Origin: Ancistrus triradiatus
Lineage: Eukaryota > Chordata > Actinopteri > Siluriformes > Loricariidae
Direction: 5' to 3'
NCBI GenBank assembly: GCA_025084515.1
Contig: JAJAGP010000545.1
Location: 186,001-250,000, forward strand
DNA length: 64,000 nt
The translations under genes and the position numbers were made by a program. Under the pieces are notes generated by a model that was not told where the DNA came from, ran no database searches, and saw only the letters and a list, made by a program, of their open reading frames with translations. The first letter of the stretch is position 1; the number at the start of each line of letters is the position of its first letter. Positions 31,561 to 43,329 of the stretch are shown here, piece after piece.

Positions 31561-32560
31561 ATCAACAGTTAAGGGGAAAAGTGGGAATGTGCACCCCCTG
31601 CTGGCAGTACCAATACCTGCAACAAAAGACCTTGAATGGCAGAATCTGTCTGCTCGTAATTAAACTGATAAGACATGTATGTTGCTTCACGCCTTAAGTT
31701 TCGAGATAAATGACAAAACACGTTTCAACATAAATAATTTGAATACAATTAACACAAAATTGCAAACATGAATATTAGGTTTTCTGATTTCTATATTCTA
31801 TAGTACAACAAGGGCCAAGACGTTCTAGAATTCGTGATTTGGCGGCATCTGCTGTCGAGTTGAGGTATGACAATAAATCAGGTTCAGCCACAGGCGTAGG
31901 TTTTATTTTATTTTTCACCCCGAACAATTCTTGCTCACAGCATCCTTGTGATTTCTTTTTATCAGTGATGTTTGCAAAATGTTTGAAACACAAATATTGT
32001 TTTGTATATATGTATGTTATTATTATTATTATTATTATTTTATTATTATTATTTTATTATTTATTTATTTAAGTCATGTTATTTTTAAACAATTAAATTG
32101 GGCCTCAGTAAACACTCAGCTCTCACCGGCATTGGTAGAAAGCACACTAGCCTCCCAGCCATGGAGTGACAGCTGTAAGAGAGACTGTTAAAGAGTCTTA
32201 CAGATTAAAATGTAGTGCCTAGATGGGATTAGCGCACTGTGTAAATAAAGAACTTTAGTCTGACTTGCAGGTTAAACTGAACATGCTATCTGTGATAATG
32301 TGAGACATTGCTGGTTTGAATATCATTTACATTTGAAATATATGATGTTTGGCATATTAAATATTTTAAATATCAATATTTGGCCTTACATCTGTGACAT
32401 ATCCTATGTTTTATTTAACATGGACTGGAACATTACTCATATGATGTGCTAAGTTGGGTGGTGTGAGCAGTGTGACCCCCCAAGTTGAAATGAAACCCAT
32501 AGGTCAGCATTCCACTGCGTATGTAGCCCTAGTTTCATCAAACAGCATGTTTTTCACATT
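31561..32560. other. Intergenic, with an ATT/TTA run
   Basis: A trinucleotide-like TTA/ATT run occupies 32017-32072. A minus-strand frame at 31775-31993 (PDLLSYLNSTADAAKSRIL) resembles no family I can name. No other structure is evident. Confidence 0.4.
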
Positions 32561-32574
32561 AGAGGCATGTTCTG

Positions 32575-32790
32575 AAGAGACCACTTTTTCCAGCAGAGCT
32601 TTGTCCCAAAGCAGCCTTACAACTATCTAGCACTACAGCCTCAACTTAGCAAGCCTACGATGACAGTGACAAGGAAAAACTCCCTAAATCTAGAGTCAGA
32701 GATTCCATGTGTGGTCTCTTCATGGCAATGGTGATGGTTAGATTTAACTACTCTTTGGAAACAAAAGTATCCAGGAGACAAATAGCAGCA
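32575..32790. repeat. Dispersed AAGGAAAAACTCCCT repeat, partial copy
   Basis: GCCTACGATGACAGTGACAA then GGAAAAACTCCCTAAATC match the 29925 copy's centre. The rest is diverged. Confidence 0.55.
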
Positions 32791-32834
32791 AAAAAGTGTA
32801 ACTGTTGTAATTTGTGTTACAGCAGTACACTCTA

Positions 32835-33115
32835 ACTAGTCATGTGCTTGGGTGGCATGGTGGTGTTTTCACCTAACAGCCACAAGTTCCCCGGTGTGAT
32901 CCTGACCCACCTGTGTGGAGTTTGCATGACCTCCCTGTGTTTGGGTGGGTTTACTGAAGCTACTCCGGTTTCCTCGCACATTCCAAAGACATGCATTAGA
33001 TTTAGAGTGGTTACTCTAAATTGGCCCATGACTAGTGTGCTGATATAACTTTGTGTCTGTCGTGAATATAGTTTGTGATGCTGATGTGGCGTTAGAATAA
33101 ACGAATAAACAAACA
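32835..33115 (+). repeat. Second SINE-like family copy, near full length
   Basis: GTGTGGAGTTTGCATGACCT, CTCCGGTTTCCTCGCACATT and TACTCTAAATTGGCCCATGA are present, with the tail GATGCTGATGTGGCGTTAGA. The tail repeats the ending at 7200-7240 and 52820-52860. Confidence 0.75.
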
Positions 33116-33233
33116 AACTCGTGTGCTTGGTGGAAGCATTACTTGAGGTGGAAACACTATTGAATGGCAGGTGGTTTGGTAATGGGTGTAGAATATAGGC
33201 TTAGCCTGCCATCTACTGGGCAGAATACACATT

Positions 33234-33418
33234 AATTTACATTGGCAGCCCTCGCGAACAGGCTCATCCTGAACGATTAACTGATATAATCTCACATCGA
33301 ACAGTCCAAGCAATTTCGGGTTGCTCAAGGGCCCAGTGGTTGTAACGTAGCAGTGCAGGGACTTGAATCATGGACATTCAGGTCCATAGTTTAGATCCTT
33401 AACCGCTGTTCCACCACA
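33234..33418 (-). repeat. tRNA-headed SINE, copy 6, diverged
   Basis: GTCCAAGCAATTTCGGGTTG and CTCAAGGGCCCAGTGGTTG match the reversed family body. The head end reads CCTTAACCGCTGTTCCACCA. Confidence 0.65.
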
Positions 33419-35750
33419 ATCCCGTTTTGTTATGCATCCCTTGAACTCTGGAGAACTCTGGACATTCATCCGAATTCAGTCCCAACCCTAATTCCTTAGA
33501 GCTGATTCAGATTATGATTGAGACTGAATTCTGTAGGAAAGCGATCTCCAGCAGCAGGGTTGCTTTAAGTAAATGTGACTTATGGATGAATATGGCATTA
33601 TTCATGGTGACCTTACTTACCAACACATGATAGTAAAGGTACAAGCTCATCATGTTGGGTCATTGTGGTTAATAATTATAATGAACCACTTAGTGATCCC
33701 GCTAAGTTAGTCATCACACAACACAAAGTTAAATTGATGTTTACATCTTCTCAGGACAAAAAGCAATGGGACAGGAATGTTACATTTACTTTGGCTTCTA
33801 TTTCATTGCAGACAGCATGAACCCAAGATATTACGTGTTTTGTCTGGTTAACTTCATTTAATTTGTTAATAAACGTCCATTCTCGCATTCCCTCCTTTTT
33901 GTTTGACTTATGCCGCTGTAACACAAACGAATTTTAATCTGGGATTCATAAGTGATCTTCTATCTATCTACTTACGGCCTGTAACCATTCCCAAAAAAAA
34001 AATGTGACTTTAAAAATAGGCGATGTCAAAATCGGTGATTGTAATCATGATTTGTCAAATGCTGCATCCCACAAAAATCTTGTCTTTGAGGAGCAAACAT
34101 GGGCCAGAGGATCTCCTTTTGTCAGCAAGTGCATGAGAAAATTATATTGGAAAGGAGTTTACATACATATTTTCTATTCTCCCTTACAGTGCATAATATC
34201 ATTTAAACGATTCAAGGAACCCCTGGAAGAATCTTGATCTGCAGTCCTGACCTGTCCCCTAGTACAGAATGTTGGAAAAATTTGAAACGAAAGATTGACA
34301 AAACACCCCTAGGCTGCTGCCACCCTTAAGACATGTTTTCAGGAGTAATGGGGCCAAAATAACACCGAACAGTTAATTGGCTTGGTATCCTTGGTGCCAG
34401 ATGTCTATTAGTCTTTGTGAGAAGGAATGCACCATTACGAAGTGGTAAATGCTTTAACTGTCCCTTTTTTTTGGAAGCTTTCATTCAGACCTGGAAATGC
34501 AAAATGGAGTAAATGCAAAACATGAAATATTTTCGGTTTCATACTGGTCTACACTGAAATTAAAAGTCAGTGAAGAAACACTGTGTTTTCTTTCTCTAAT
34601 ACATTTTCCCTAATGTTCCCTACTGGTTTCTGAGTTTGGGCTTGTGTCTGTGCTTTTGTGCTTGTTATGTCATTCTACATCCCCAAGTATAAGTTGAACT
34701 GTCTGGATAGTATTAGTTGGGTTATAATGGACTAATGGACTGTTATCATTTGTTGAAGAACTGCTCGGGCACAGTTATATCACAAATTACAATAAGTCCC
34801 ATGTACATTCAAGACAACCGATCATTTAAACTAGTTTGCTTATTTCCGTGGACTAAAAGATCATACATCTGTTTGCCTAATAACACAAAATTCATGTTAT
34901 GTGGTAACCACAAATGACTTATTAGGCTTTTCAAAGGCATGTTTTCATCTTTTTAAGCTTTGGCTTGAGGGATAATCAAAAAAATCAGTATCAGAATATC
35001 AGTGAATAACAAATTAAAATCATAAACATTTGGCAGATAACCCTTTTTAGTGTCAAACATGTGAAGTGGGTTTTTTGCAAAGAAATCGTGTTTGTTTGTT
35101 CCTTCTTGTGCAACACAGCAGGCCAGCCCCCATTCATGAGGACAGAGAGACTCTGAGCCTCTGGCAAGGCAGAACACTATACCATAATCCTGGACTCACA
35201 GTGCGAAAACCACTAGCAACTCTCCAACCTCACCTCACAGTGACAGAATACAAAAACTGTGGTTGTTCGCTGGCTGTTCCATGCTGGTTTGCATCCTGTC
35301 CCTCTGAAGAGATGAGGGTTGACTTGTGGTGTGGTTTTCCGCACTAAAAGTCCTGAGGTTTTTTGGTTCCTGGCTCTGTAAGTTCAAGTGGTTTGGTTTC
35401 CTGGCACTGCAACATCAAAGTACAAGTGTTTTCCACCTCCAGATTATATGAGTTCTCAGTGCACCTCTGGAATCATGGCTATGGGTGTTGTGTTGTGGCA
35501 GCAGACAGGGTGCCCCCATGTTGCCATCTGTTTGTTAGACATCGTTAATCATACAGCAGTCTGCTTTGACTTACAAAACACGTGAAACCTATGATATAAG
35601 TTATGTAGTTTATAAAATAATAAATTTCCTGCAACAATTAATTTGAGAAATATAGGTGACATTAAAGTATTCGCCGTTTAATGTCCATCCAATCAAAGTC
35701 GTTGCTTTTAATGCTGAGGTCTTAAAAATTATAATGAATTCCTAATAGGA
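33419..35750. other. Intergenic, mostly unrecognised
   Basis: Only the short block at 33760-33890, shared with 3832-3955, is assignable. The open frames at 34004-34237, 34717-34917 and 35066-35548 carry no recognisable motif, and I would not call them genes. Confidence 0.4.
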
Positions 35751-35752
35751 TA

Positions 35753-37183
35753 CTGGTGTGTAAAAGTTTTTGCCCCCTTCCTGCCCCCCTTGGATTTTTT
35801 TTGCATGTTTGTCACACTTAACATCAACACTTTAATATCCGTCAAAGACAACACAAGTACAACACATAATGCAGTTGTTTAAATGGAGGTGTTTATTATT
35901 AAGGGAAGAAAAAATCCAACCTACAATCCCCTGTGTGAAAAAGTGATTGCCTGCCCCCATGTTTAAAACCTAACTATGGTTTTATATCACACCCTGCGTC
36001 TCTAATCCTAGCCAACACCCCAAGGCCTGAATATTGCCACCATCTGTTCTGCAATCAGGACATCACTTAAATAGGACCTGCCTGACAAAGTAAGTACAAC
36101 ACCAAAAGAACCTTAACAGCTCACATCATGCCGAGATCCAAAGAAATTCAGGAACAATTGAGAAAGAAAGTCATTGAGACATATCTCTCTGGAAAGAGCT
36201 ATAAAGCCATTTCTAAAGCTTTGGGACTCCAGCGAACCACAGTCAGAGCCATTATCCACAAATGGTGAAGACATGGAACAGTGGTGAACCTTTCCAGGAG
36301 TGGCCGGCTGACCAAAAGTACCCCAAGAGCACAGCGATGACTCATCCAAGAGGTCACAAAAGACCCCACAACAACATCCAAAGAACTGCAGGCCTCACTT
36401 GCCTCAGTTAAGGTCAGTGTTCATGCCTCCACCATAAGAAAGAGACTGGGCAAAAATGGCCTGCATGGCAGAGTTGCAAGACAAAAACCACTGCTGAGCA
36501 AAAAGAACATTAAAACTCGTCTCAATTTTTCCAGAACACATCCTGATGATCCCAAAGACTTTTGGGAAAACATTCTGTGGACTGACGAGACAAAAGTTGA
36601 TCTCTTTGGAAGGTTTGTGTCCCATTACATCTGACATAAAAGTAACACAGCATTTCAGAAGAAGACCATTATAGCAACAGTAACATATGGTGGTGGTAGT
36701 GTAGCTGCTTCAGGATTGGGAAGACTTGCTGTGATAAATGGAACTATGAATTCTGCTGCCTACCAAAAAATCCTGAAGGAGAATGTCCGGCCATCTGTTC
36801 GTGACCTCCAGCTGAAACGAACTTGGGTTCTGCAGCAGGACAATGATCCAAAACACAGCAGCAAGTCCACCTCTGAATGGCTGAAGAAAAACAAAATGAA
36901 GACTTTGGAGTGGCCTAGTCAAAGTCCTGACCTGAATCCTATTGAGATGCTGTGGCATGACCTTAAAAAGGCAGTTCATGCTTGAAAACTCTCCAATGTG
37001 ACTGAATTACAACAATTCTCTCTTAATAATTAACACCTTCATTTAAAAACTGCATTTTTTGTTTACTTGTGTTGTCTTTGACTAATATCTAAATTGGTTT
37101 GATGTTCCGAAACCCTTAAGTGTGACAAACACGCAAAAAATTAGAAAATCAGGAAGGAGGCAAACACTTTTTTCACACCACTG
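35753..37183 (+). mobile_element. Tc1-like element, family I copy B, both ends present
   Basis: The left end CTGGTGTGTAAAAGTTTTTG and the right end CACTTTTTTCACACCACTG are inverted copies. They are flanked by TA at 35751-35752 and 37184-37185. At 1.43 kb the length fits a Tc1 element, with about 100 bp lost after the transposase compared with copy A. Confidence 0.92.
36127..37020 (+). pseudogene. Tc1-like transposase, broken (family I copy B)
   Basis: MPRSKEIQEQLRKKVIETYL opens a frame that keeps both helix-turn-helix units. It retains WTDETK (first Asp), QQDNDPKHSS (second Asp) and NPIEMLWHDL (Glu). It is stopped by TGA at 36266-36268 and by TGA and TAA later. About 15-20 bp are missing near 36700 between GGGSV and AASG. 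The C-terminus after KKAVHA is lost to a TGA. Confidence 0.92.
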
Positions 37184-37185
37184 TA

Positions 37186-38399
37186 TTTTTAACTCCGGGC
37201 TTTGCAGCCATTAACTGCTGGTCGCCTCAACAACCAATCAATGCAGTGGATCCATCAGTAGAGGTGGGAGTTGGTGTTTAAGAGCAGGAGATTGTCATTC
37301 ACTCGAAAGCTCACTACCTTACCGGTCTTGTGCTCGATTACTCATTATCTCACGTTTAGACTAGAGACTGTTCTAACACAGCTGATGAGTTTAAAGACTT
37401 TTTTGTGTGAGTTACTCATGTTTGTATGGATGACTTTCTTTGCTACTGATTTGTATCAAGCTGTAAATGGCATTCGTAAGCGTATGTGCCTGTCCTATTG
37501 TAAGTAGTACTGCTTTGTTAGTCCCCCATCTACCTGTATATTCTCTCTAGCCAATAACAATAAAAACTGGTTCTGATTCACTTGTTGTATGCCGTCTCAT
37601 CTGGCTGGGGAAAAATCTTCCTGATGTTTTGTAATACTGTCTATCAATGCTTTTTTCGCTCAGAAAGTACTAGGTCCTTATACCACCCTCCTTTAAGTGT
37701 TATGCTTTCCCCTAGACATGGTGTAAAGCCGTACTTACTGTAATTTTCTATTAAACTTTGTGATTTCTATCAATTAAAAATCATCAATTAAAACGCAGTG
37801 CCATGGTTGCTGTAAAAGGTCCAGTCCATACATCAGTAGGATTCGGAAGACTCAGGGTGCTACACAGGGGTGTCCAGTGTGACAGAGGTAAACTATGAAG
37901 AAAGCTTGAAGGGATTTTAAGCTAAAGAAAGGGGTCACAAGTAATCTGTTTCTCAGTTGCCGGACAATCAATGGCTGGAATAATCCCACAGGGCTTTTAA
38001 CATGAAGTCTTCAATGGTAAGTACTTCTATGCACTGAAATGATTTACCTGATGGCAGATCAGCTTTAAGAAGAGGTTTTAACTGAATTTTGTGAATGAAG
38101 GAGAACCTTGTAATAAGGCCATCCGTAGTCCCTGTGTTCATTGACCACAGACCCATCGACTGACTCGAAGACCAATGGGAGACTGTAATGGTAAGCAATC
38201 CTCTAGCTTAGACGTGGAGCCAGCTGCCGGAAAACACGCCTGGGTGGGCTTGTAGCGTGAATCTGGGTGGTGGAGTTACCAACCCCCTTCCGGTGCCAAA
38301 ATGAGTCCTAGGAATAGGCCTCAGAGAAAAACCCTTACTTATATTTAAGAGGTGGTGATCTGTGATCTGAGGTATGCTGTTTACATAATAGTCCGGTAC
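37186..38399. other. Intergenic, nothing coding
   Basis: About 37410-37580 ends in AACAATAAAAACTGGTTCTG, which resembles a retroelement 3' tail. I cannot assign it. No exon seen. Confidence 0.35.
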
Positions 38400-39827
38400 A
38401 GTGGTGCTTGAACGTTTTTGAACCTTTTAGATTTTCTATATTTCTGCCATAAATTTGACCTAAAACCTCATCAGATTTTCACACAATCCTAAAGTAGATC
38501 AGAGAACCTATTTAAACAAAAAATGAGACAAAAATATTATACTTGTCATTTATTTATTGAGGAAAATGAATCTAATATTACATATTACTTAGTGGCTAAA
38601 GTATTTGAACCTCTAAGGATTGTCAAGTAATTTGAAGGTGAAATTAGAGCATGGTGTTTCAGTCAATGGGATGCCAATCAGGTGTGAGTGGGGCCCCTGT
38701 TTTATTAAAGAACAGGGATCTAATCAAAGTCTGCTCTTCACAACATGTTTGGGGAGTGTATCATGGCACAAACAAAAGGAGATTTCTTGAGACCTCAGAG
38801 AAAAGTATTTATGCTCATAGGCTGGAAAAGGGTTACAGACCATCTCTAAAAGTTTGGACTCCACCAATCCACAGTCCCAGACAGATGGTGTCAAATGGGG
38901 AGAATTCAAGAACCATTGTTTTACCCTCCCCGTAGTGGGTCGACCAACAAAGATACTCCAAGAGTAATAGCTGCGAGGCATGAAGGACCCCAGGGTAACT
39001 TCGAAGCAACTGAATGCCTCCCTCCCCATTGGGGCTAATGTCAATGTTTTCATAGTCTGCCTCAGAAGAACGCTGAACACACAATGGTGGTGCTTGTAGG
39101 GTCAAAAGAACATTGCTGCTGCCTGCTCGTCTGCAGTTTTGCTAAAGATCATGTGGACAGCCAGAAGGAGGCTATTTGGAAGAATGTTTTTGTGGACCGT
39201 ACGAAACCATCCTTAAAACAATGAATTCTGAATTATATCAGAGAATTCTAAAGGAAAATGTCAGGACATTTGTCCATGAACTGAATCTCAAGAGAAGGTG
39301 GGTCATGCAGCAAGACAACGACCCTAAGCACACAAGTCGTTCTACCAAAGAATGGTTAAAGAAGAATAAAGTTAATGTTTTGGAATGGCCAAGTCAAAGT
39401 CCTGACCTTAATGCACTCTAAATGTTGTGGAAGGACCTGAAGCGAGCAGCTAATGTGAGGAAACCCACCAACATCCCAGAGCTGAAGCTGTTCTGTACGG
39501 AGTAAAGGGCTAAAATTTCTCCAAGCCGGTGTGCAGGACTGATCAACAGTTACAGGAAACGGTTAGCTGCAATTAATGCTGCACAGGGGGGTCACACCAA
39601 ATACTGAAAGCAAAGGTTCACATACTTTTGCCTCTTATTAATATGTAATATTGGATCATTTTCCTCAATAAATAAATGACTAAGTATAATATTTTTGTCT
39701 CATTTGTTTAACTGGGTTCTCTTTATCAACTTTTAGGACTTGTGTGAAAATCTGATGATGTTTTAGGTCATATTTGTGCAGAAATATAGAAAATTCTAAA
39801 GGGTTCCCAAACTTTCAAGTACCTCTG
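38400..39827 (+). mobile_element. Tc1-like element, family II copy 3, both ends present
   Basis: The left end CAGTGGTGCTTGAACGTTTT is preceded by TA (38398-38399). The right end AAACTTTCAAGTACCTCTG is followed by TA (39828-39829). The length is 1.43 kb. It is heavily mutated by small indels. Confidence 0.92.
38764..39570 (+). pseudogene. Tc1-like transposase, broken (family II copy 3)
   Basis: The N-terminal half is riddled with single-base insertions. The C-terminal half reads LYQRILKENVRTFVHELNLK, RRWVMQQDNDPKHTSRSTKE and WLKKNKVNVLEWPSQSPDL then NAL and a stop. The QQDND Asp remains. The usual NPIE is altered to NAL. About 150 bp covering the GGG-V-W region is missing near 39215. Confidence 0.9.
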
Positions 39828-39829
39828 TA

Positions 39830-40620
39830 ACTGCCAAAATTCGTTAATGATAGAAGTATTACTAAACACCCCGCCCCCATGCTAGAGGGCAACACAACGA
39901 TACAACAATAGAATTCAGTCCCTATTTAGAAACACGACCCAGCGACTATAGCAGCAAACAAGGAGCCAAAAGCCAAACTCAAACGCAGTATTTCTCAGTT
40001 TTAAGTGAATTTCTGGTAATGAATCCCAAATGGCTACTGGAGAAGGACCAAAAATGCACCATTAGCCCCTTCAACAGTCTTTGGCACGTAAACAAAAGAA
40101 AGATTGTAAACGATGTCTTATATTAGGTCCTAGATTTCAATGTTACATTAGAATACATGTTAAACATCGGGTCATTTATAGTGTGTGTATTGCAGTTCGT
40201 ATATGATTGTGAGGACCAAATATTCCCCCACGGTTAGAAATATCTGATATTTGTTTACCCTCTGGAGACGTTTTGTTTGTCCCCATGAAGACGACAATGT
40301 GCTTTTTTGTTGTTGTTACCAAAAACAGCAACTTTTATTTGTGAAACCAAAATAGCCCAACTCCCATTGGTACACGAGGTTAGGGTCAGGAGTAGCATTA
40401 CAATGATAAAGTAATAATTATGTCAATGGAAAGTCCTCAAAATCTATGTTTACCAGGACTGTGTGTGTTATGGACTGGTATTAGCTATACTGTCTTACCA
40501 GTCCCTACCATAATAAAACCCCGGTGAATATAAGTAAATAAATACAATAGATGAATTAATTGTATATGTTATGGACAGACATGTGGTTGAAATTGTGTTT
40601 ATTTACATATTTAGACTGCT
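39830..40620. other. Intergenic stretch upstream of gramd4
   Basis: No element ends or exons recognised. Confidence 0.4.
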
Positions 40621-40629
40621 CGTCTCCTT

Positions 40630-40909
40630 TAAGAAGCAGGGTGACAGTGACGTTGCGCGCCGTGTTAAATCAACAGGAGGCACACACACTCACACACACT
40701 CAGAGGATCGTCGGAGCTGACAGACCAGCCGCTTTCCAACCAGGATTTACTGCGAAGCTGGAGCTGGAGAGTAGTAACCAGACGGCGGCGGGTTTTAGTA
40801 GAAGAACAGTCCTTTTGATTTATTTTAGCAGTTTTATCAGGTGTAAAAGGACCCTCCATCATACACAGACCTCCGAATTAATGAAACTTTGCTCCGATTC
40901 CCGAGCTGG
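40630..40909 (+). promoter_or_regulatory. gramd4: Probable gramd4 promoter and non-coding exon 1
   Basis: The patch has locally high CpG (GTGACGTTGCGCGCCGTG at about 40650, GACGGCGGCGGG at about 40780) and ends CCGAGCTG followed by GGTAAGAG, a good donor with GTAAGA at 40910. It lies 5.6 kb before the start-codon exon in the same direction. It contains no recognisable protein. The TGACGT is a half CRE-like motif. The assignment to gramd4 is inferred from position. Confidence 0.4.
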
Positions 40910-40974
40910 GTAAGAGATTTACCGATTCCTTTATCACTGATGACTCACGTTACTGATCCGATTCCTATTCACAA

Positions 40975-41200
40975 TCCGTTTAACGGAATCGACTTCAGAC
41001 AGAGGCGTCTACAAATGACTGAATTGACCGATGACAGACATTTGTACATTTTTACAAGTCAACTCCTGACGTTGATTGAATCGGCTCCCTACAAGGGAGT
41101 CTAGAAATGAACTAATCGACTCCTAACAGAGACGTTTGCCAATAACCGAATCGATTGGTGACAGTGACTGAATCGACTCCTGGAACAGGCGTCTACCTAT
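40975..41200. repeat. Degenerate tandem repeat with AATCGACTCC core
   Basis: About five units recur every 35-55 bp: GGAATCGACTTCAGACAGAG, GAATCGGCTCCCTACAAGG, AATCGACTCCTAACAGAGAC, GAATCGATTGGTGACAG and GAATCGACTCCTGGAACAGG. Several are followed by GCGTCTAC(A/C). It begins just inside the presumed gramd4 intron 1. Confidence 0.75.
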
Positions 41201-42075
41201 GTTAGATTAAGACATATTAAAAACACCTATACTCACACAATAACCGTGTCCATCTACGTTAAGCAAAAGCAAGAAATCTTGGTTCAGGATCCTGTTAAAC
41301 TTTCAATTGCTTCTAAACAAGTGAACTGTTGTTGCTTGTTTAACCGGGTCTTCCTCTAAATTATTTGCACCACACCTGCTAAATGTGGGGTAAAGCAAAA
41401 ATTGTATGAACAACAAGGAACTATGACATGTTTGTATTGACATACTTATTGAACTGTATTGAAAAAGTGTGTTGAACTTCATGAATCAGTCAATGGCTGT
41501 AAAAATATCCACATGCATGAAAATTTGGCAATGGTTATGTCAACCAGATCTTTAATGAACCTGCATGGAAGAGGATTCAAGTGCAACGATAGAGTGAGAC
41601 TGCAAATTCCCCAAGGATCATGTTTGGGTGAGAAAGAAGACTGCAATTTCTGGGTCACCATGGCGACAAATGTGCAATTTGCTTACTAAGAAATGGCATA
41701 TAAGAAAAGTATAACTGCAAGCGTTAGCAACTGGAGCCCCTGAACCTTTTACTGGGACCAGGTTCTATGACGCTGTGGGACTTTGAGGTTTTGGGAGCTT
41801 TGTAAAATGTAGGGCTGAATTCAGGTAAAATAGAGTTAATTAGTTTGTTCAGGCATGGGTTTAGAAGGGTTTACAGAAACCCTGATAGTCCAAGGATGAA
41901 GGAGAAACAGATCGACCAGCTGAGCTGTTCTTAATCAACCATTAAAACCCCAAATACATTATTTGGTGAAACACTTCACTGCAGTTGATGTACATTTAGC
42001 TTCAGTGTCTGATTGTTGAACTGGGTTTGCAACAAGCGCTTTGTAATATATTCGTACTTGTAAGTACTATTATAG
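41201..42075 (+). other. gramd4 intron (inferred), nothing recognised
   Basis: The open frame at 41459-41689 and its minus-strand shadow have no motif. No element ends seen. Confidence 0.4.
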
Positions 42076-42921
42076 AGGTAGTCCCCGATTTATGATGGGG
42101 ATCCGTTCTGACAAATCCTTCAAGTTGAATTTATTGTAAACCGAGGAATTTAAAATATATACTCTGTATATCATAGTGTAGCTTATATCAAACCACAGTT
42201 TGGCAAAATCATTCACATAAAGCTTATTTTATAATAAAGTATTGAATATCTCATGTAATCTATTGAGTAATGTATTGAAAGTGAAAAGCAGAAACTACTG
42301 GCTTTTCCATAATTCATTTTCAAGCACTCATCAATGTTCCCACGTGACTCCCTACGTCACATATTGTTGAGTTCCTCATTCAGCACAGGAGAGTGCAGGA
42401 GAGTATCGTACTGCTTATCGCTTGCCCGGGGAAAACCTAAATTCAAAATTCAGAGTTCAGTTTCTGCTGAATGTGTATTTATTTGTATTACCGGATAGAG
42501 ATGGGTCTGATTCTATATCGGTATCGGGCCCGATATTGACATCATTCAGTTATCGGATATCAGATGGACAGGGTCGATCCACTTATTGATCCATATTTTG
42601 TTCCACATCTTACAATGAGCATGCTGCAACTTCAGTCTTCAACTGAGAGAGCAAATAATATTTGGTTTAACTAAAATTTTAACTGAAATTTTTTAGTATG
42701 CAAATGCCAAAAAGCAAGGCAGCATGTTGTGACCTTAAACACAATACCAACAATAATAATCCTAATATTAATATAAAAATAACTCCTGTATCGGAATCTA
42801 AATCGGAAATGACAGTTGTGCACTGGAATCGGATCGGAATTGAAAAAATGTGGATCGGCCCATCACTATTATCGGGTTCCCAATGTACAGTCGGGCCATC
42901 ATGAAGCGGGGAGTACCTGTA
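42076..42921. mobile_element. MITE carrying a nested hAT insertion
   Basis: The left end AGAGGTAGTCCCCGATTTAT and the right end GAAGCGGGGAGTACCTGTA are inverted. The interior blocks GCTTATTTTATAATAAAG and TCATGTAAT match the MITE at 23216-23867. It is split by the hAT element at 42496-42868. Confidence 0.75.
42496..42868. mobile_element. hAT MITE nested in the MITE
   Basis: The left end TAGAGATGGGTCTGATTC and the right end GATCGGCCCATCACTA are inverted. The flanking octamers TTACCGGA (42488-42495) and TTATCGGG (42869-42876) match at six of eight positions, as expected for an aged hAT duplication. Confidence 0.78.
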
Positions 42922-42965
42922 GACAGTGATAATTAGGCATAAGGTTCTGTAGTATGCATTGGCTT

Positions 42966-43202
42966 TATTATACATTTATGTCATCATTTAGTGGTTTCCA
43001 AGGTGAGAGAGCTGTTGCAAAGGGGGCAAGGCAAGGCCGCATCCTACCTTTTGCAGTGGCCTCAGTCAAGAAAAAATACAGATCAGAGCTGGACATTGGA
43101 AATGAACTAAGGGTGGTACTCACTGCTTCAACCCTTGATTTGGGAAGATCTCCAGCACAAAGCAAGCCCACGGCAGCCACTGAAAAGATGTGGGGATTAT
43201 AG
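42966..43202 (+). pseudogene. hAT transposase C-terminal (dimerisation) fragment
   Basis: The frame contains LPFAVASVKKKYRSELDIGN then ELRVVLTAS. This resembles the KYRSRLD-LR-AL end of the hAT C-terminal domain in Zaphod/SCAND3-like transposases. A second, reversed copy lies at 52320-52610. It cannot encode an active enzyme. Confidence 0.65.
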
Positions 43203-43268
43203 GTGTAAATTTTGCGGAACAAATGTTCAGATTTGAGTCTTTCAGGGAGCTGGTTAAGTTTTAAAGCC

Positions 43269-43288
43269 GGGGGGGGGGGGGGGGGGGG
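43269..43288. repeat. G20 homopolymer
   Basis: A pure G run at the end of the hAT fragment. The reversed sister copy at 52597-52604 has a shorter C run at the equivalent place, suggesting expansion of a family G-tract. Confidence 0.97.
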
Positions 43289-43329
43289 AAGTAATGGAAG
43301 CAGTGAATGCTGTGACACGCTAAAAATTG

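Noticed and set aside
40560..40913. 117-codon frame overlapping the CpG-rich patch as a coding gene
   Set aside because: No conserved motif is present, and the stretch behaves like a 5' untranslated exon ending in a splice donor.
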